Origin: Cliona cf. orientalis
Taxonomy: Eukaryota; Porifera; Demospongiae; Clionaida; Clionaidae
Assembly: GCA_963930775.1 (NCBI GenBank)
Contig: OZ005695.1
Span: forward strand, 1,922,001 to 1,986,000
Direction: 5' to 3'
Length of the DNA: 64,000 bases
A model generated the notes under the pieces. It had not been told where the DNA came from. It saw nothing but the letters and a program-made list of their open reading frames with translations, and did no database searches. Shown here in pieces: positions 1 to 11,619 of this stretch (the stretch's first letter is position 1; every line of letters starts with the position of its first letter). The translations under genes and the position numbers were made by a program.

Positions 1-3000
1 CAAGAGAGTGAAGTGGAGATCAATTTTCAAGATAGCAATCTGAGACCTGAACATGTAAATCACCTAGCAAATGCTCTGTGTGAAAAATCTAGCATTATTC
101 AGATCAAGGGTCTCAATCTGAGCGGCAATACATTCAGTAATTCACTAGCGGTTGATTTCTTTAACAAAGGTGCTGCTGCTCTTAAATCGTTAAAGGTCCT
201 TATCCTCCGTAACTGTGATATTGGAACATCCTTAGATATCAAAGCTATGCTGTCTGCATTAGCACAGTCCACTTCTCCAACACTAACTTACTTTGATCTA
301 TCATTTAATAGCATATCAATTTCATTCTTACAAGTTCTGCAACATCACCTTGAATCTTATGACACATTTGAAAGCCTACAAAATTTAGGCCTAAAGGGAT
401 CATTACATAATGATGTGACGACATGTTTCTTGGCAAATTTCAGTGAATCAGATGCACTTTCATCGAAATGTAAGCGTCTTCGACGACTTGATCTATCAGA
501 AAACTATTTGGGTGAACCTGGAAATCCAGATTTAAGCAAAGTGGTTACACAACTCCTCAGTCTTGGAAGAGACTTCAACTTGTGTTTAAATGACGAGTAC
601 ATGTCTGAGGTTCGCGATCAATTTGTATGTGTGATGGAAGAGTCAATAAAAAAGAAAGGAACTATAAATCATACTATTGCTCATGGAGTGATTGTTGGTC
701 CTGGGCGCTCAGGCAAAAATACCTTGATGAGTCGTTTGATGGGAAATGGACCGCCCAAGTCTGATACTGTTTCACCTAGTACTGGAGTATTGGAAAACAT
801 AGTTAAAGTTGAAGTCAAGAAGCTAAGTACAGTGGCCGCTGCTGTTAGTAATTTAGAGTGGAAAAAGCTGCAGTATGATGAAGAGGCACTTGAGTTGATT
901 ATGACCACAGCAAGGCATCACTCTGCTACAACCACTATATCAAAACCTATTGTACCCAAATACATCATTAAAGAGCAAACTAATGATCTGATATTAACTA
1001 CTGCTAAGACACCTATTCCTTCCAAACGTCCTAAACATACAAAACATAAGATTGTAAACTTTTTCGAGAAATTCAAGAGATTTAAAATAAGAAAATCCCA
1101 TCAATATCCTGTGGATAAACTTCATGAAGAAGAAAGAGGTGCAATTGTGTATGCTCCAGATGTTGAGCCTGTGGATATTTTTAAACAGGCAGTGAAGCTA
1201 CGAGGTATGGATGCTCTACGAGAGCACCTTGAATCATCATGGTCCCTATACCTCACCAACATTGGGGGACAGATTGAGTTTCAGGAACACCTTCCCCTTC
1301 TTGTTTGTAGGCCATCAATCTTTTTTGTTATTTTCCCTCTTCATCATGATCTTGATAAACCTTATGATGTATGTTATGAGTATCCAGATGGTCGAGTGGA
1401 GACCTATAAATCACCAGGAACATTACTGCAGGAACTACTCCAAACACTTGCAACCATCAGTGCTTCTCTTTTCATAAGTGGTCGGCAGAAAGGTTCTGAG
1501 GCAAGAATAAAACCCAAGGTTTTCTTTGTTAGTACACACAAAGACTGTCTACCAGAAAACGGTGCAGAAGAGATCATCCAAAGGAAGGATGAACTGCTTC
1601 AAAGTTGTGTAAGACAGACAGCTCTATTTGATCAAGGTTCAATTCAATTTGCTGAGCATCCTAAGCGATTAATATTTGCAGTTAATAATCTTTCAAATGA
1701 TGATGATGAATTTCAGAAAATATGGTCAGCTGTACAGACAACTGTTGAAAGAGACGAGTTTACAATTGAGTGCCCTTCATCGTGGCTTATATTGAGCCTA
1801 ATTCTCAGAGCAAAACACAAATCTGATCGGGTCTTGAGCTTTGATAAGTGTTTTAGCATTGCCCGGGAATGTGGGATATCGGATCGTAAAGAGTTGATTC
1901 AAGCACTATCATTCATTCACTCAAGGCTTGGACTTGTACGATATTTTGATGTGAAAGACCTGAATTCACTTGTGGTAATAGATCCTCAAGTCCTGTTTGA
2001 CAAAATCACGGATCTCATTGTCAAAACATTCATAATTGAAAATGTTGATGCTAAGAAGATAGAACATTTTCATCAGAGAGGCATCATTCCTGTGGCTGTC
2101 ATGCAAAATCTTAGTGATAAGAGTAGCTCTGATTCACAGCTACCATTTGTATGGCTGACAGATCTATTGAACTATCTCAGAATAGCTGCATTCTTTACTG
2201 ATAAAGATGGTGACAAATATTTTTCCCATCAGCACTTTGTCATGCACCTGATTCTCAGTCCGCTCTGCTTTCTAACTCACATTTATGGCCTTCATTGCTG
2301 GTTGGATTCAAGAGTGGCTTCTGCCCTCGCGGAATCCCTGGGGCCCTGATCAAGTATCTCATGACAAATGAAATGAGGTCAAAAAGATGTTGGAATATTA
2401 TTTCAAATAAGATATTTCGAAATGAAGTTTCCTTTGCTATCCAGGCGCATGGAAATATTACTCTGAGAATTCTACCTACTCACTTGGAAATCAGCTATTA
2501 CTCTGAAGCAGACTCAACAGAAGGAGCATCTGAAGAAGACGCAAAGGAAGATGAACTAATGAAAGAAGATGAGCTAATGAAGAAAACCTGTGAAATGGTG
2601 TCGATGCAAATCCAGAAGGCCATGAGCACGGTCACTAGTCAGTGCATAGAGTGCAGCTACTTCCTTAGTTTTTACTGCACACTATCTACATGTCAATCTC
2701 ATAGGCATCCAGCTGAGCTAGAATATGACGGCAAAAATCCATTTAAGGTTGTATGCAAGGTTGCAAATAAACGTGGAAATCTACCAAAGGGCCATGAAAT
2801 TTGGAATCTTCAAAAGAAACAAAAACCAAGTAATACTATGTGAAAATATAGCATAGTACTTAGAGTTTTATTTATTTGAGATTACTACATTTTTATAGGA
2901 AACGTAAAATTGGATAAAGTGATTGATGGTGATGGCCATGGAGTTCTCAAGCACCTTGGTCGAATTGCTGATTCAATGACTGAGTGGGAAGGTCAGATTT

Positions 3001-5352
3001 CTGATGAACTCAAACTCACACCAGCTGATGTTGCAAGCATCCACACAAAGCACCCAAGAAATCTTAAACTACAATCGTAAGACCTCCATTCAATGACATC
3101 ATATTATTGTTTGCCTAGACCATTTTATGTGCATAATTTTTTGTAAATATCTTATTTCATTCTTCTGTAATCCTTCAGGAGAGAAGCTTTATATATATGG
3201 AAACAAAAGCTTGGTTCTGATGCTACATATCAGAGATTGATAAACGTCTTTGAACGAGCTGGCTTTCAAAATTGTGTAGAAATCGTCGGAAGTATTGTGT
3301 GTGAAGAAGAAATCCAAAGTGAAATAGATGATTCTAGTGATTATGATGAGCCTATCCCCCAACCAGAGACATATCCAAAAGTACAATTAAGCCCTCCACA
3401 AGCACCCAAGCTATCAAGATGTGTCTCGTCATGTGATGAATATATACTGATAAATGCAGCCACTCATGCCAACAATCTTCCAAAAGGTGAGTACTGCTGA
3501 TAAAGGGCTCAGAATCAAAGTGGGAAAATTAATGTTGACTTAGCTCCCCGAATCTCGAAAATATTTAATATAATATTACAATAGATCAAGTTCATGATCA
3601 GAAAATACTGGAGTCACACGATGTGTCCATTGTACCCATGCTATCATCTAAGCACAAGGTGAATGAATATGTTAATGCTATATAATAGTATTCTTATTTG
3701 ATTATGCCACAACCAGATTGAGAGTTTATCCTTCATTTTAGCCAACAGCAACAACTCCTGTCCAACGATCAAATAAAGAAATGTCTTTGAATTATCCAAT
3801 CTATATTGGATTGTATGATTATTCTGCAAGAGTGTTTGAAGACTTGGGCTTTTTGAAAGGTGATGTGATGTACATTATCGATAATAAAGATGATGACTGG
3901 TGGTGGGCACGCTTGAAGGATGGTGGAGAGGAGGGCTATGTTCCCAGCAACCATGTGACTGATTACAGGAGTGCTTTACATGCTGAAAAGTAAGTTGGAT
4001 TGCCTATGATGTATAGGTACATTGCATGATGTATGTAGCTAATACAAAATCTCCTAAATGTTGCTATCCCCTCTCCCCTCCACCCTTCTCTTGCTCTTTC
4101 TCCCTCTCTGTTATAATTTTATTTTACTAGGTGGTTCATTGGTCAAAATATAATAACCAAACGTGGAGATGCTGAGGAACAACTTATGCTCAACCCATTA
4201 AATGGTTATGGGTCATATCTTATCCGAGAAAGTAAAAACAATCTTGGTGGTTATGTGCTCTCTGTTCGAGACAGGGATCAAGTTAAGCACTACAAGATTA
4301 AAGAGTCAGACAATCAAGAATTCTTTATCTCTGAACATCGCATGTTCAATTCCCTTCAAGCTCTTGTAACCCATTATCAACAGCAAGCTGATGAACTTTG
4401 TGTCAATCTCAGGAATCCCTGTGCCTTTACTCCTACTGATGTCTCAGGAAAACCTGTTGATGCTGATGTCTCAGGAAAACCTGTTGATGCTGATGTCTCA
4501 GGAAAACCTGTTGATGAATGGGAAATAGATAGAAGTAGCATAACATTAGTTAGGAAGGTAATGTCTGGTGAATTTACTGAAGTGTGGAAGGGTAGATGGA
4601 ATAACACAAGACCAGTTGCAGTTAAGACACTCAAACCAAAGCAAAACATGACTGTAGATGAATTTTTTCAACCAGTAAATCTAATGAAGGAATTACGACA
4701 CCCAAAACTTGTTGAACTTTATGGTGTTTGTTCCAAGAAGGAGCCTGTATTCATAATCACTGAGTTCATGGAATATGGGAACTTGCTAGAATACTTGCAT
4801 TGTGGAGGTAAATCACTAAACCTTAGTCTGAATCAGTTGATGAACATGGCCTCACAAGTGGCAGGAGGAATGGCCTACCTTGAGAACAGGAATTATATTG
4901 TTCACAGGGATTTACAAACCAGTAATGTCCTGGTTGGAGCAGGCCCAATATGCAAACTAGCCATCTGTAAACTAGCTCGAGTAATGCATCAAGATGTCTA
5001 TGAGGGACAGGAATGGGAAGAAATTGCTATCAAATGGGCAGCACCGGAGGCTGCCTTACATAACAAGTTCAGCATCAAGTCAGATGTTTGGTCATTTGGT
5101 ATTGTTCTCTGTGAAATCATTACTCACGGTAAACCACCCTATCCTGAAATGACTGATGCTGAGGTGAAGCAGAAAACACAGCAAGGCTACCATATGCCTC
5201 AATCATTAGGATGTCAAGGCAAGCTCTATGATATCATGCTCAATTGCTGGCAAGCTGAGCCTGCAAACCGACCCACATTTGAGAGCCTCCAGCAGCAACT
5301 AGCAGATTTTGATAATAACTATAACAATATATATGGAAAACTATATATATAA
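1..5352 (+). CDS. Gene A: LRR-Roc/COR-Death-SH3-SH2-kinase-like protein (5' partial, one frameshift)
   Basis: Paralogue of gene B; the window opens inside the large first exon, so any NACHT part lies upstream. Exons by GT-AG and comparison with B: 1-2829, 2899-3076, 3179-3486, 3585-3658, 3742-3989, 4131-5352, with phases that join. Domains: LRRs (nt 13-600), Roc-like GTPase (P-loop near 700-725, TNIGGQ near 1255, STHKD near 1530), COR-like (1750-2800), Death fold (2900-3300), acidic linker with YDEP, SH3 (3805-3960, ending VPSNHV), SH2 (4131-4410, YLIRES with the phosphotyrosine-binding Arg), Src-type kinase (4528-5310). The kinase keeps VAVK (Lys codon 4624) and HRD (Asp 4909) but has ICK instead of DFG (4963-4971), and its glycine loop is degenerate. 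Compared with C, one base is missing in a T-run near 2217-2224, shifting frame; downstream frame is open, so this is either a recent mutation or a sequencing error. Confidence 0.85.
4438..4518 (+). repeat. Three 27-bp tandem repeats in the SH2-kinase linker of gene A
   Basis: Three near-identical in-frame copies (4438-4464, 4465-4491, 4492-4518) encode DVSGKPVDA, DVSGKPVDA and DVSGKPVDE. They lie between the SH2 domain and the kinase-like domain, where Src-family proteins have their regulatory linker. Gene B has no such repeats at the same place. Confidence 0.95.
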
Positions 5353-5460
5353 CACAAAATTTAATACTGATTATTCTTTTGAAGGTCTCTAATTAATCGT
5401 GGATATCATAAGTACCTTCTATATTAATTAATATACACTGTACATTATAGCTCTATATAC

Positions 5461-5655
5461 TGTTGCTTTCTCTATTGCCTACTATTGCTTTCTGTTGACT
5501 ACTGTTACTTCTTGTTGCTTATTGCTTTCTGTTGCCTAGTATTGCTTGCCATTGCTTTAAAGTGTTGCTTGCTGTTACTTAACTGTTTTCAGTGTTGCTT
5601 GTTGACTTGCTGTTGGTACTACTGTTGCATGCTTAGTGTTGCCTACTGTTACTTG
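5461..5655. repeat. Degenerate TGTTGCTT/CTGTTACTT tandem repeat
   Basis: About 190 bp just after gene A built from imperfect repeats such as tgttgcttactgttactt. Reading frames through it give low-complexity Leu/Cys peptides and are not credible genes. Confidence 0.8.
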
Positions 5656-5870
5656 TTTAATGATTGTAATGGCCTTATAAAATTGGACTATAGCTAATAT
5701 TATTCTGTATAGCGGGAAGTTTTGTAGGTGGCCAAGAAGCCCACAGGCTAAATTTTCTAGCAGGTGGCAAAGTTAACACTGCATACAATCACTTAGATAA
5801 AGAATTACTAAGCCTGATGTATCTAGAGAGTGTGAAAACTGACTGATACTGTAGCTACTGTTGCCAACTA

Positions 5871-8800
5871 AGTGAACTTCTGAAGAGAGTTGTTTGTCGA
5901 TCTCCTGGTGCTTATGGAGCCTTTGTATTCCTCTATCGCACCAAGGTCCCTGAGTGTGAGCTCTATGCCTTGACTCAATTCCAGGAATGGATGAAGAGGC
6001 AGAATGGGAATGCGATTATGACTGATGGGCTGAGTGTTGAGGAGTCAGACAGTATTTATACATCAGAATTAAATAGCAAAGACAGTATTTATGCTTGGGC
6101 TAACCTTGTATTATCATATTCTACGACCCACAGTTAGTTCCCAATATTCAACAACTTGTGCAGAAAATGGTCCAAGACAAGAAATCAGCTAACTCTGTAG
6201 ATGTGCAATACATGTAAGTAGAAATCTACATGAGTAATGTGGCTCTGTGGTATGGTATGCCAGTGAGGCACATACAATAATTATAACAGCAGTATTTTTA
6301 GTGACCATCACACAATATGTTCAGCTGTACAGTGGTATGGACCTTACTGCTATCTTATGTATAAAGAGCCTGGTCCATGGTATATGCATGTATGTAGCAC
6401 CATCGAGAGTATTATTATTATTATTATTATGTTTATAATCAACCATGCACTTATTCTATTTATTTCACTGTGTAGCAATCAAATGCTACAGCTACTGTGT
6501 TCCGTGTATCACTGCTGAATTACCTCACTGATTATCAGATAATGATTCTGACAACTTTTGCCAAAGGTTTGCATCCATCAATAGCAAGTTGGTAAGTTAC
6601 TAGTACAATCAGTATAATGACATTTTACAATAACTAGTACGTACACATCTGTGAAGAATGAGTAAGCTACTAGCTATAGCTTAGGTCAGTTGAACAAGAG
6701 CTGGTCTAGCTTGATTGCATGTGTGAAAAGAGAGTTATGACTGAATCCATTGATACTTAATTGGACACGCACGTCATGGATCTGGATAATTGTTTATGGT
6801 CTTTTGGTTGTGATCATTATTTTCCTGTCACCAGCCCTAGCTTTATGCTGTTCCTATAAATACTGTGTGTAACTTGTACTTTGTCAGGTTTACCTCTATA
6901 ATCTCACAAGAATGATCTTTAACTAAGATCTCTTTGCTCTACGTGCACTGACCGCCACGTTACACATGACTCTAGTACGTAGATACAAGTGCATGTACAG
7001 GCAGGTATACTTCTGTACATCTGATTCATACAGCAATTTCAAGTCACACTCACATGATAGTAACATTATTATTAATTGTTGTAGTATCCTGCTATACTTG
7101 TGGGAAGCTTCAGTGGATTCAGTGCAAGGGAGAAGTGTGTTGATGAGATCCCACGGAGAAAAGGCAGAGACTCCACCCATCTCTACTATAAGCTTTTTAT
7201 GGCACTGAGTTTGCTGAGGGAATTCTTCTACTGTGGTGGAAAGGGCATTCAAAAGGAACAGCTGGATACCAAGAATTTGAGGTTTGTTGCTTCTAGTATG
7301 GTTAAATGCTGATAGTGATTTAATGTATCATCAGGCTCTAAAGTAGCTAATTTTAATGGCATAATTGCCTATTATTGTTTATGTTGGACTCGACTGAGTT
7401 TTAATTTGTGAATAATATAGCTATTTTAAGACTCTAATGAAGACTATCTCCATCATAATGTCATTGCAGAAGCTCCACTCGAGACTATACATCCTCAGTA
7501 AACCCACTGAGGACTTGGTATCTCAGTATCTCTCTGACTTGGCTCAGCGCCAGCCCAGAGATGACGATGGAGGAGGAGAAGAGGAGGAGACATTAAATTT
7601 TGGGATGCTCCACTTTTCTGTGGCCTATCTCAAGGACAGATCTACCCTTGAGGTTGATGTCATACAAGCAGCGGATTTGCCTGCTTTAGACCGTGATGGT
7701 ATGTTAGCTATTTGCATTGCATTATTACTCATAATTTTTTGGTAAATACTTAATACAGTATACTCATGCATTTGGGTTTATTAGTGGCCCCAGTAGCAAT
7801 TTACTTTTCTGTGGTTATGGCCTCAATTTAATGGAACCTTTCTGAGACTTGAAAATTGGCAAGTATGTAGAATAGATTAAAAACTGATTGCTACTCTCTC
7901 TGATAAGCACCGCTGGCCGAAGTTCACGCATTCTCTTAGCTGACGTAATCCTGTGGATAAATCCTTGTGCCATGCCGCGAACAATCTGATGCTTGGAAGC
8001 TGTACGGTACTATCGAGTTTATCTGCTCTCCTGTGATTGAAGCATCGAAACCTGTCACTATTGAGATCAAGAGTCACTCCATCTCTGCGACTGAATTGAG
8101 GTGCCAGTGCTTGTAGACTGTGCACGCACTATGTTGACGACCATTACCATATAATACACCATAAGAACTATGCAGCTACTGGGGATGTAGTCAAGGTTTC
8201 ATTTAAAAGCAATTGGTTTTATTTGTCTATCTGTCATTTAAAGGAGATGGGTGGGGTGATTCAAAGCCGATGCATGTATGTGCTTAATATTATGTGATGA
8301 CATTGTGTGATTCATTAAAATATTATTTGTCCTTGCAGGCTCGAGTGATCCTTATGTGAAAGTGTCGCTAATGCCTTCGTGGATATTCCGCAATGCATCC
8401 AAAAAAACCAAGGTGTATAAGAACACAACCAAGCCATTGATTGATGAAGAAATGAACATGTAAATCATAATTATTATTATTATGTGGGTGTGTGTGTGTG
8501 GGGGGGGGGGGGGGGTTGGATTGATGTATTGGCAATTTGCAGTGGCCATGGCATTAATTAGGGGTCAGGGGCAAAACATTACCCCCTCACTTTTTATGAT
8601 AGGCTTAAACCCTTCATTCATCACTTTTGCAGACAAGCTTCGGAGGAGAAATTAAATACTGAGAACACTATGCTCTTATTCACAGTTTTTGATTGGGATC
8701 TAGTGAAAGAGGATGATTTTGCTGGCATGTGCATTATGCCTTGCAGAGATATACCAAGGCTACAGGGAACTGATGCTGGACAACAGAGAGCCATGATTTT

Positions 8801-8962
8801 GGAAGCGGATGCTCCACAAAGAAAAGTTTTCAGATTATCACTTTTTCATCCTCCCGGGAAAGCCGCATCACCCATCCGAGCTGAACTGGAATCCAGAGCT
8901 AAGCTTAATGACTCAAAAGCAAAGCAAGTAATTGAAACAATACCATCACCAAATCCAAAGTG
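5871..8962 (+). pseudogene. 3' fragment of an UNC13D/BAIAP3-like gene (MUN part plus C-terminal C2), probably decayed
   Basis: Exon-like blocks in order: about 5871-6200 (MUN-like, with LVQKMVQDKK), 6477-6591 (LLNYLTDYQIMILTTF), 7090-7282 (ALSLLREFFYCGGKGI), 7468-7699 (SRLYILSKPTEDLVSQYL, then the C2 start FGMLHFSVAYL), 8340-8460 (GSSDPYVKVSL) and 8633-8962 (C2 end, FTVFDWDLVKEDDFAG). The last C2 exons join in phase and reach a stop. This matches the C-terminal end of Munc13-4/BAIAP3 proteins, which act in vesicle priming. No 5' half (C2A, start of MUN) is seen, the first block changes frame near 6119, and some upstream exon phases do not join, so I read it as a truncated relic rather than a working gene. 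The intron at 7700-8339 holds an insertion-like stretch (7877-8125). Confidence 0.6.
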
Positions 8963-9813
8963 AATACTATTTTAGTCATCAGTAAGTTATAGCTATATAC
9001 CGATCGCCTCTAGATCATGCAATTTTTAAGTTCCTTAATTCCTAAGCGTATCACGTACGTAATGTAATCATTAATGATTTTGTTAATAAAAAGAAGCAGC
9101 AGATCATATTGTTTGCCATCATCATGTGAATAGACCAACAATGCATGGGAAGCTCATCAAGTGATATCTCCACTACAAGATCAAGTGCTATTATTTGAGA
9201 ACAAGTGCTGAGCTATAATAAAGCATTGTAATAATTATAGAGTATAATAGTGGAGATTATAATATAATGATAACAAATCATCACTTTGTAGGATGCTACT
9301 GTGCCAATATCTATCATAATTGTGGAAGTCCTGCTTGTAGGCTCATTAGTTTACTGCACTACATGTACATGAGCGCAATAGTACTTCTTTTGTATTATTT
9401 GTACAGTTATCAAAAATTTTGCCCACAAATTGCATGGATTTGCAGTCTACCAAGGCTGAAGATTGTACATGACATTGTTACAGTAGTATAATATTTCCAC
9501 TGAGATGCGCTATAAAGTATGATTGGGAATCTGGAGGTAGAATGGAAGTAGGTAACTACAGTGGAATTAAAGTGGTATTAGGGCAGAAGTATATATTAAA
9601 AATGGAAGCAAGTGCGCCATGCCATGGGTATAATGGAATCATGATGAAAGTAAGGTGTCCAAGTGGTACTATATAGCTTCATGTTATTTCATGTAATACT
9701 ATCTTCTGCATTGCAGAAATAGTATATTATATTATAAAGGAAAAAAAGAAGTATATAACCCTATATAGTAATGACATTGTTATAGACATACGTAATTATT
9801 TATATTATTATAA
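8963..9813. other. Intergenic, AT-rich, nothing recognised
   Basis: Contains short AT-rich stretches and one ORF (9267-9491) with unremarkable composition. I see no domain, tRNA or clear repeat here. Confidence 0.5.
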
Positions 9814-10203
9814 CAAATATAAAAAACAATTGAATAAAATTGAAGAATGAAGTAGGGATGGCAGGATCAAAAAGCACACCGTGGCAAACAAGAGACTACA
9901 CATGTATCTACTATACATCCCTACGCTTGCTTTTCTCGACTATTATGCACCTATATTAATGTCGATGTGTTTGTTAAGTGTGGTATGTGGGAGATATTCA
10001 GGTTACGTATACATTGTTCCCTAGTTGTCATCCAGGTTCGAGTTCATCAGTTTTGATTCAATTGCATTATTACTGGTTATTTTTGTACCCGTCAGTGTAG
10101 GGATGTATAGTAGGTACGATTTATACCTCTTGTTTGTGTACTTCTTGATCCTGCCATCCCTACTTCATTCTTCAATTTTATTCAATTGTTTTTTATACTT
10201 GTT
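9814..10203. repeat. Foldback (inverted-repeat) element of about 390 bp
   Basis: The left arm (about 9814-9873) reappears as its reverse complement at 10141-10203, including the block atgaagtagggatggcagga. A second inner inverted pair matches (9909-9925 with 10097-10113, ctactatacatccctac). The arms flank about 170 bp of non-coding sequence. The structure suggests a MITE or foldback element; its superfamily is unknown. Confidence 0.75.
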
Positions 10204-10303
10204 TCTGCTCTTTTTTTTTTTATTGTAGATCTACCTAGTGTAATTTATCAATGCCATCCTATCACAACTTCTGTCCAGTGTAATTAAGTGGAAAGTTTAA
10301 TGG

Positions 10304-10532
10304 TGCCAGACCCTTACGCGGTGGGAGAGGGTCTGGTGACTTGCTATACACGGAGTTGTTCTGCTGGAATGCAATAATTGGCCGTTTAATTTAGGTGACG
10401 TCACGCCTATCATTTCAAAGGGCGCGCGATGTTTAATGACAATGCGCGATATTGTGGAGGCGCGTGACTGTGGTAACGCAGTGAAGCTGCAATCTGATTG
10501 ATGCCGCTCTGTACAGGGCGCCGGCGAGACTA
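10304..10532. mobile_element. Non-autonomous element ending in CGAGACTA, with near-perfect 9-bp target duplication
   Basis: The right end cggcgagacta is the reverse complement of the TAGTCTCG end of the transposon at 45073-50536. Flanks are gtttaatgg (10295-10303) and gcttaatgg (10533-10541), 8 of 9 identical. The inside shares caggaatgcaataattggc-like sequence (near 10355-10383) with the left subterminal region of the large element (near 45150). The left end has diverged. Confidence 0.55.
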
Positions 10533-10587
10533 GCTTAATGGAGGGTGTCAAAAATCGTAGCAACGCCCCTCATTAACATGCGTTCAC

Positions 10588-11271
10588 ATGCCCGGTATAT
10601 TATTCGTATTACCGGCATTACTAATTTTAGGCGATCCCAACAGTATCCAACAGGAGATCCAGCATTTAGGGAAGACCTTCCAAGCCAACTCCTATCCTGA
10701 GAGAGTTCTAGATCCGATATTGAACCGGAAACCTACGAACACACCACAGCCTCCCCAGCCCACAACAGAAGAGAGCACCACTGAGACGAAGATCCTGTGT
10801 CTACCATACGTCAGAGGCGTGACAGAGAAGATAGAACGAGTATGCAGGAGCATCAAGACAGTCAACCTGAAGTTGGTCACCAAGCCTCACCGGACCATTA
10901 GACAGACACTGGTTAATGTGAAGAACAGAGTACCAGAGGAGAAAAGGACTGGAGTGGTCTACGAGGTTCCCTGTCGTGACTGTGACCATGTCTATATAGG
11001 TGAGACGGGTAGAACCCTCAAGAAGCGATTGGCGGAACACAAACAAGCAGTGAGGAGATTTGATGGGAAAAATGGCATCGCTGTCCATGTCCACCAACAT
11101 GACCACCACATAGACTGGGAGAGTGCTAGAGTTGTTGGAAACGAGATGTTCTACTGGAGGAGAAGAGTGCTGGAAGCCATCAGGATCAACTCTCACCCCA
11201 GCACCATGAACCTAGACTGTGGCCTGAATCTAAGCAACCTATGGCGTCCGTTCCTAACCACACCCACTTGA
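10588..11271 (+). CDS. Penelope-like retroelement fragment: GIY-YIG endonuclease domain
   Basis: 227 codons. The C-terminal half carries a GIY-YIG nuclease core: VVYEVPCRDCDHVYIGETGR (residues about 125-144), then KKRLAEHKQAV, a His-rich segment and the late EMFYWRRRVLEAIRI helix with its Glu. This arrangement, with the CxxC inside the GIY-YIG start, is typical of the endonuclease at the C-terminus of Penelope-like element polyproteins. The reverse transcriptase that should precede it is absent, so the copy is 5'-truncated and probably dead. The hammerhead motif about 180 bp downstream supports the Penelope assignment. The ATG is only the first one in the remaining frame. Confidence 0.8.
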   Translation: MPGILFVLPALLILGDPNSIQQEIQHLGKTFQANSYPERVLDPILNRKPTNTPQPPQPTTEESTTETKILCLPYVRGVTEKIERVCRSIKTVNLKLVTKPHRTIRQTLVNVKNRVPEEKRTGVVYEVPCRDCDHVYIGETGRTLKKRLAEHKQAVRRFDGKNGIAVHVHQHDHHIDWESARVVGNEMFYWRRRVLEAIRINSHPSTMNLDCGLNLSNLWRPFLTTPT

Positions 11272-11449
11272 CGCAGTCTTACCATAGACTACCATAACAC
11301 GGAGTGCGCGTACACGTTCTATAGCTCACGTGAGCAGTTTCCTATCCCGTTTACGTAGTCTATAATATCTATGGTCTTACCTATCACGTCACATCCCGCG
11401 CATGCGCACACATTTATACCTGTACGTTCAACCTTTCTCTCACTTTTGC

Positions 11450-11487
11450 ATTAGCTGACGAAGGCTCTCGAGCCGAAACGTCCTAAT
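11450..11487 (+). ncRNA. Hammerhead ribozyme motif of Penelope-like type
   Basis: Core CTGACGA (11455-11461), stem II hairpin GGCT-CTCG-AGCC (11463-11474), GAAA (11475-11478) and CGTC (11479-11482). The flanks ATTAG (11450-11454) and CTAAT (11483-11487) pair perfectly as stem I, placing the cleavage site after GTC at 11482. Very short helix III forms are known from the hammerheads of Penelope-like elements. Confidence 0.75.
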
Positions 11488-11619
11488 AAGTTTCTATTTC
11501 ATGCTATGTTCCATGCTCTACTAACTTATTGAGTCTAATTTTAGGCGGTCCATGAGACTCCGCTTAGGGAGAAAACCGAGTTATAAGTTTTATTGTTGGC
11601 AGCAGTTAGCTCAATACCC

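Noticed and set aside
5485..5697. ORF encoding a hydrophobic Leu/Cys peptide after gene A
   Set aside because: It is a translation of a simple TGTTGCT-type repeat.
10588..11271. Bacterial-type GIY-YIG repair enzyme or homing endonuclease
   Set aside because: The CxxC inside the GIY-YIG start and the adjacent hammerhead motif fit a Penelope-like retroelement better.
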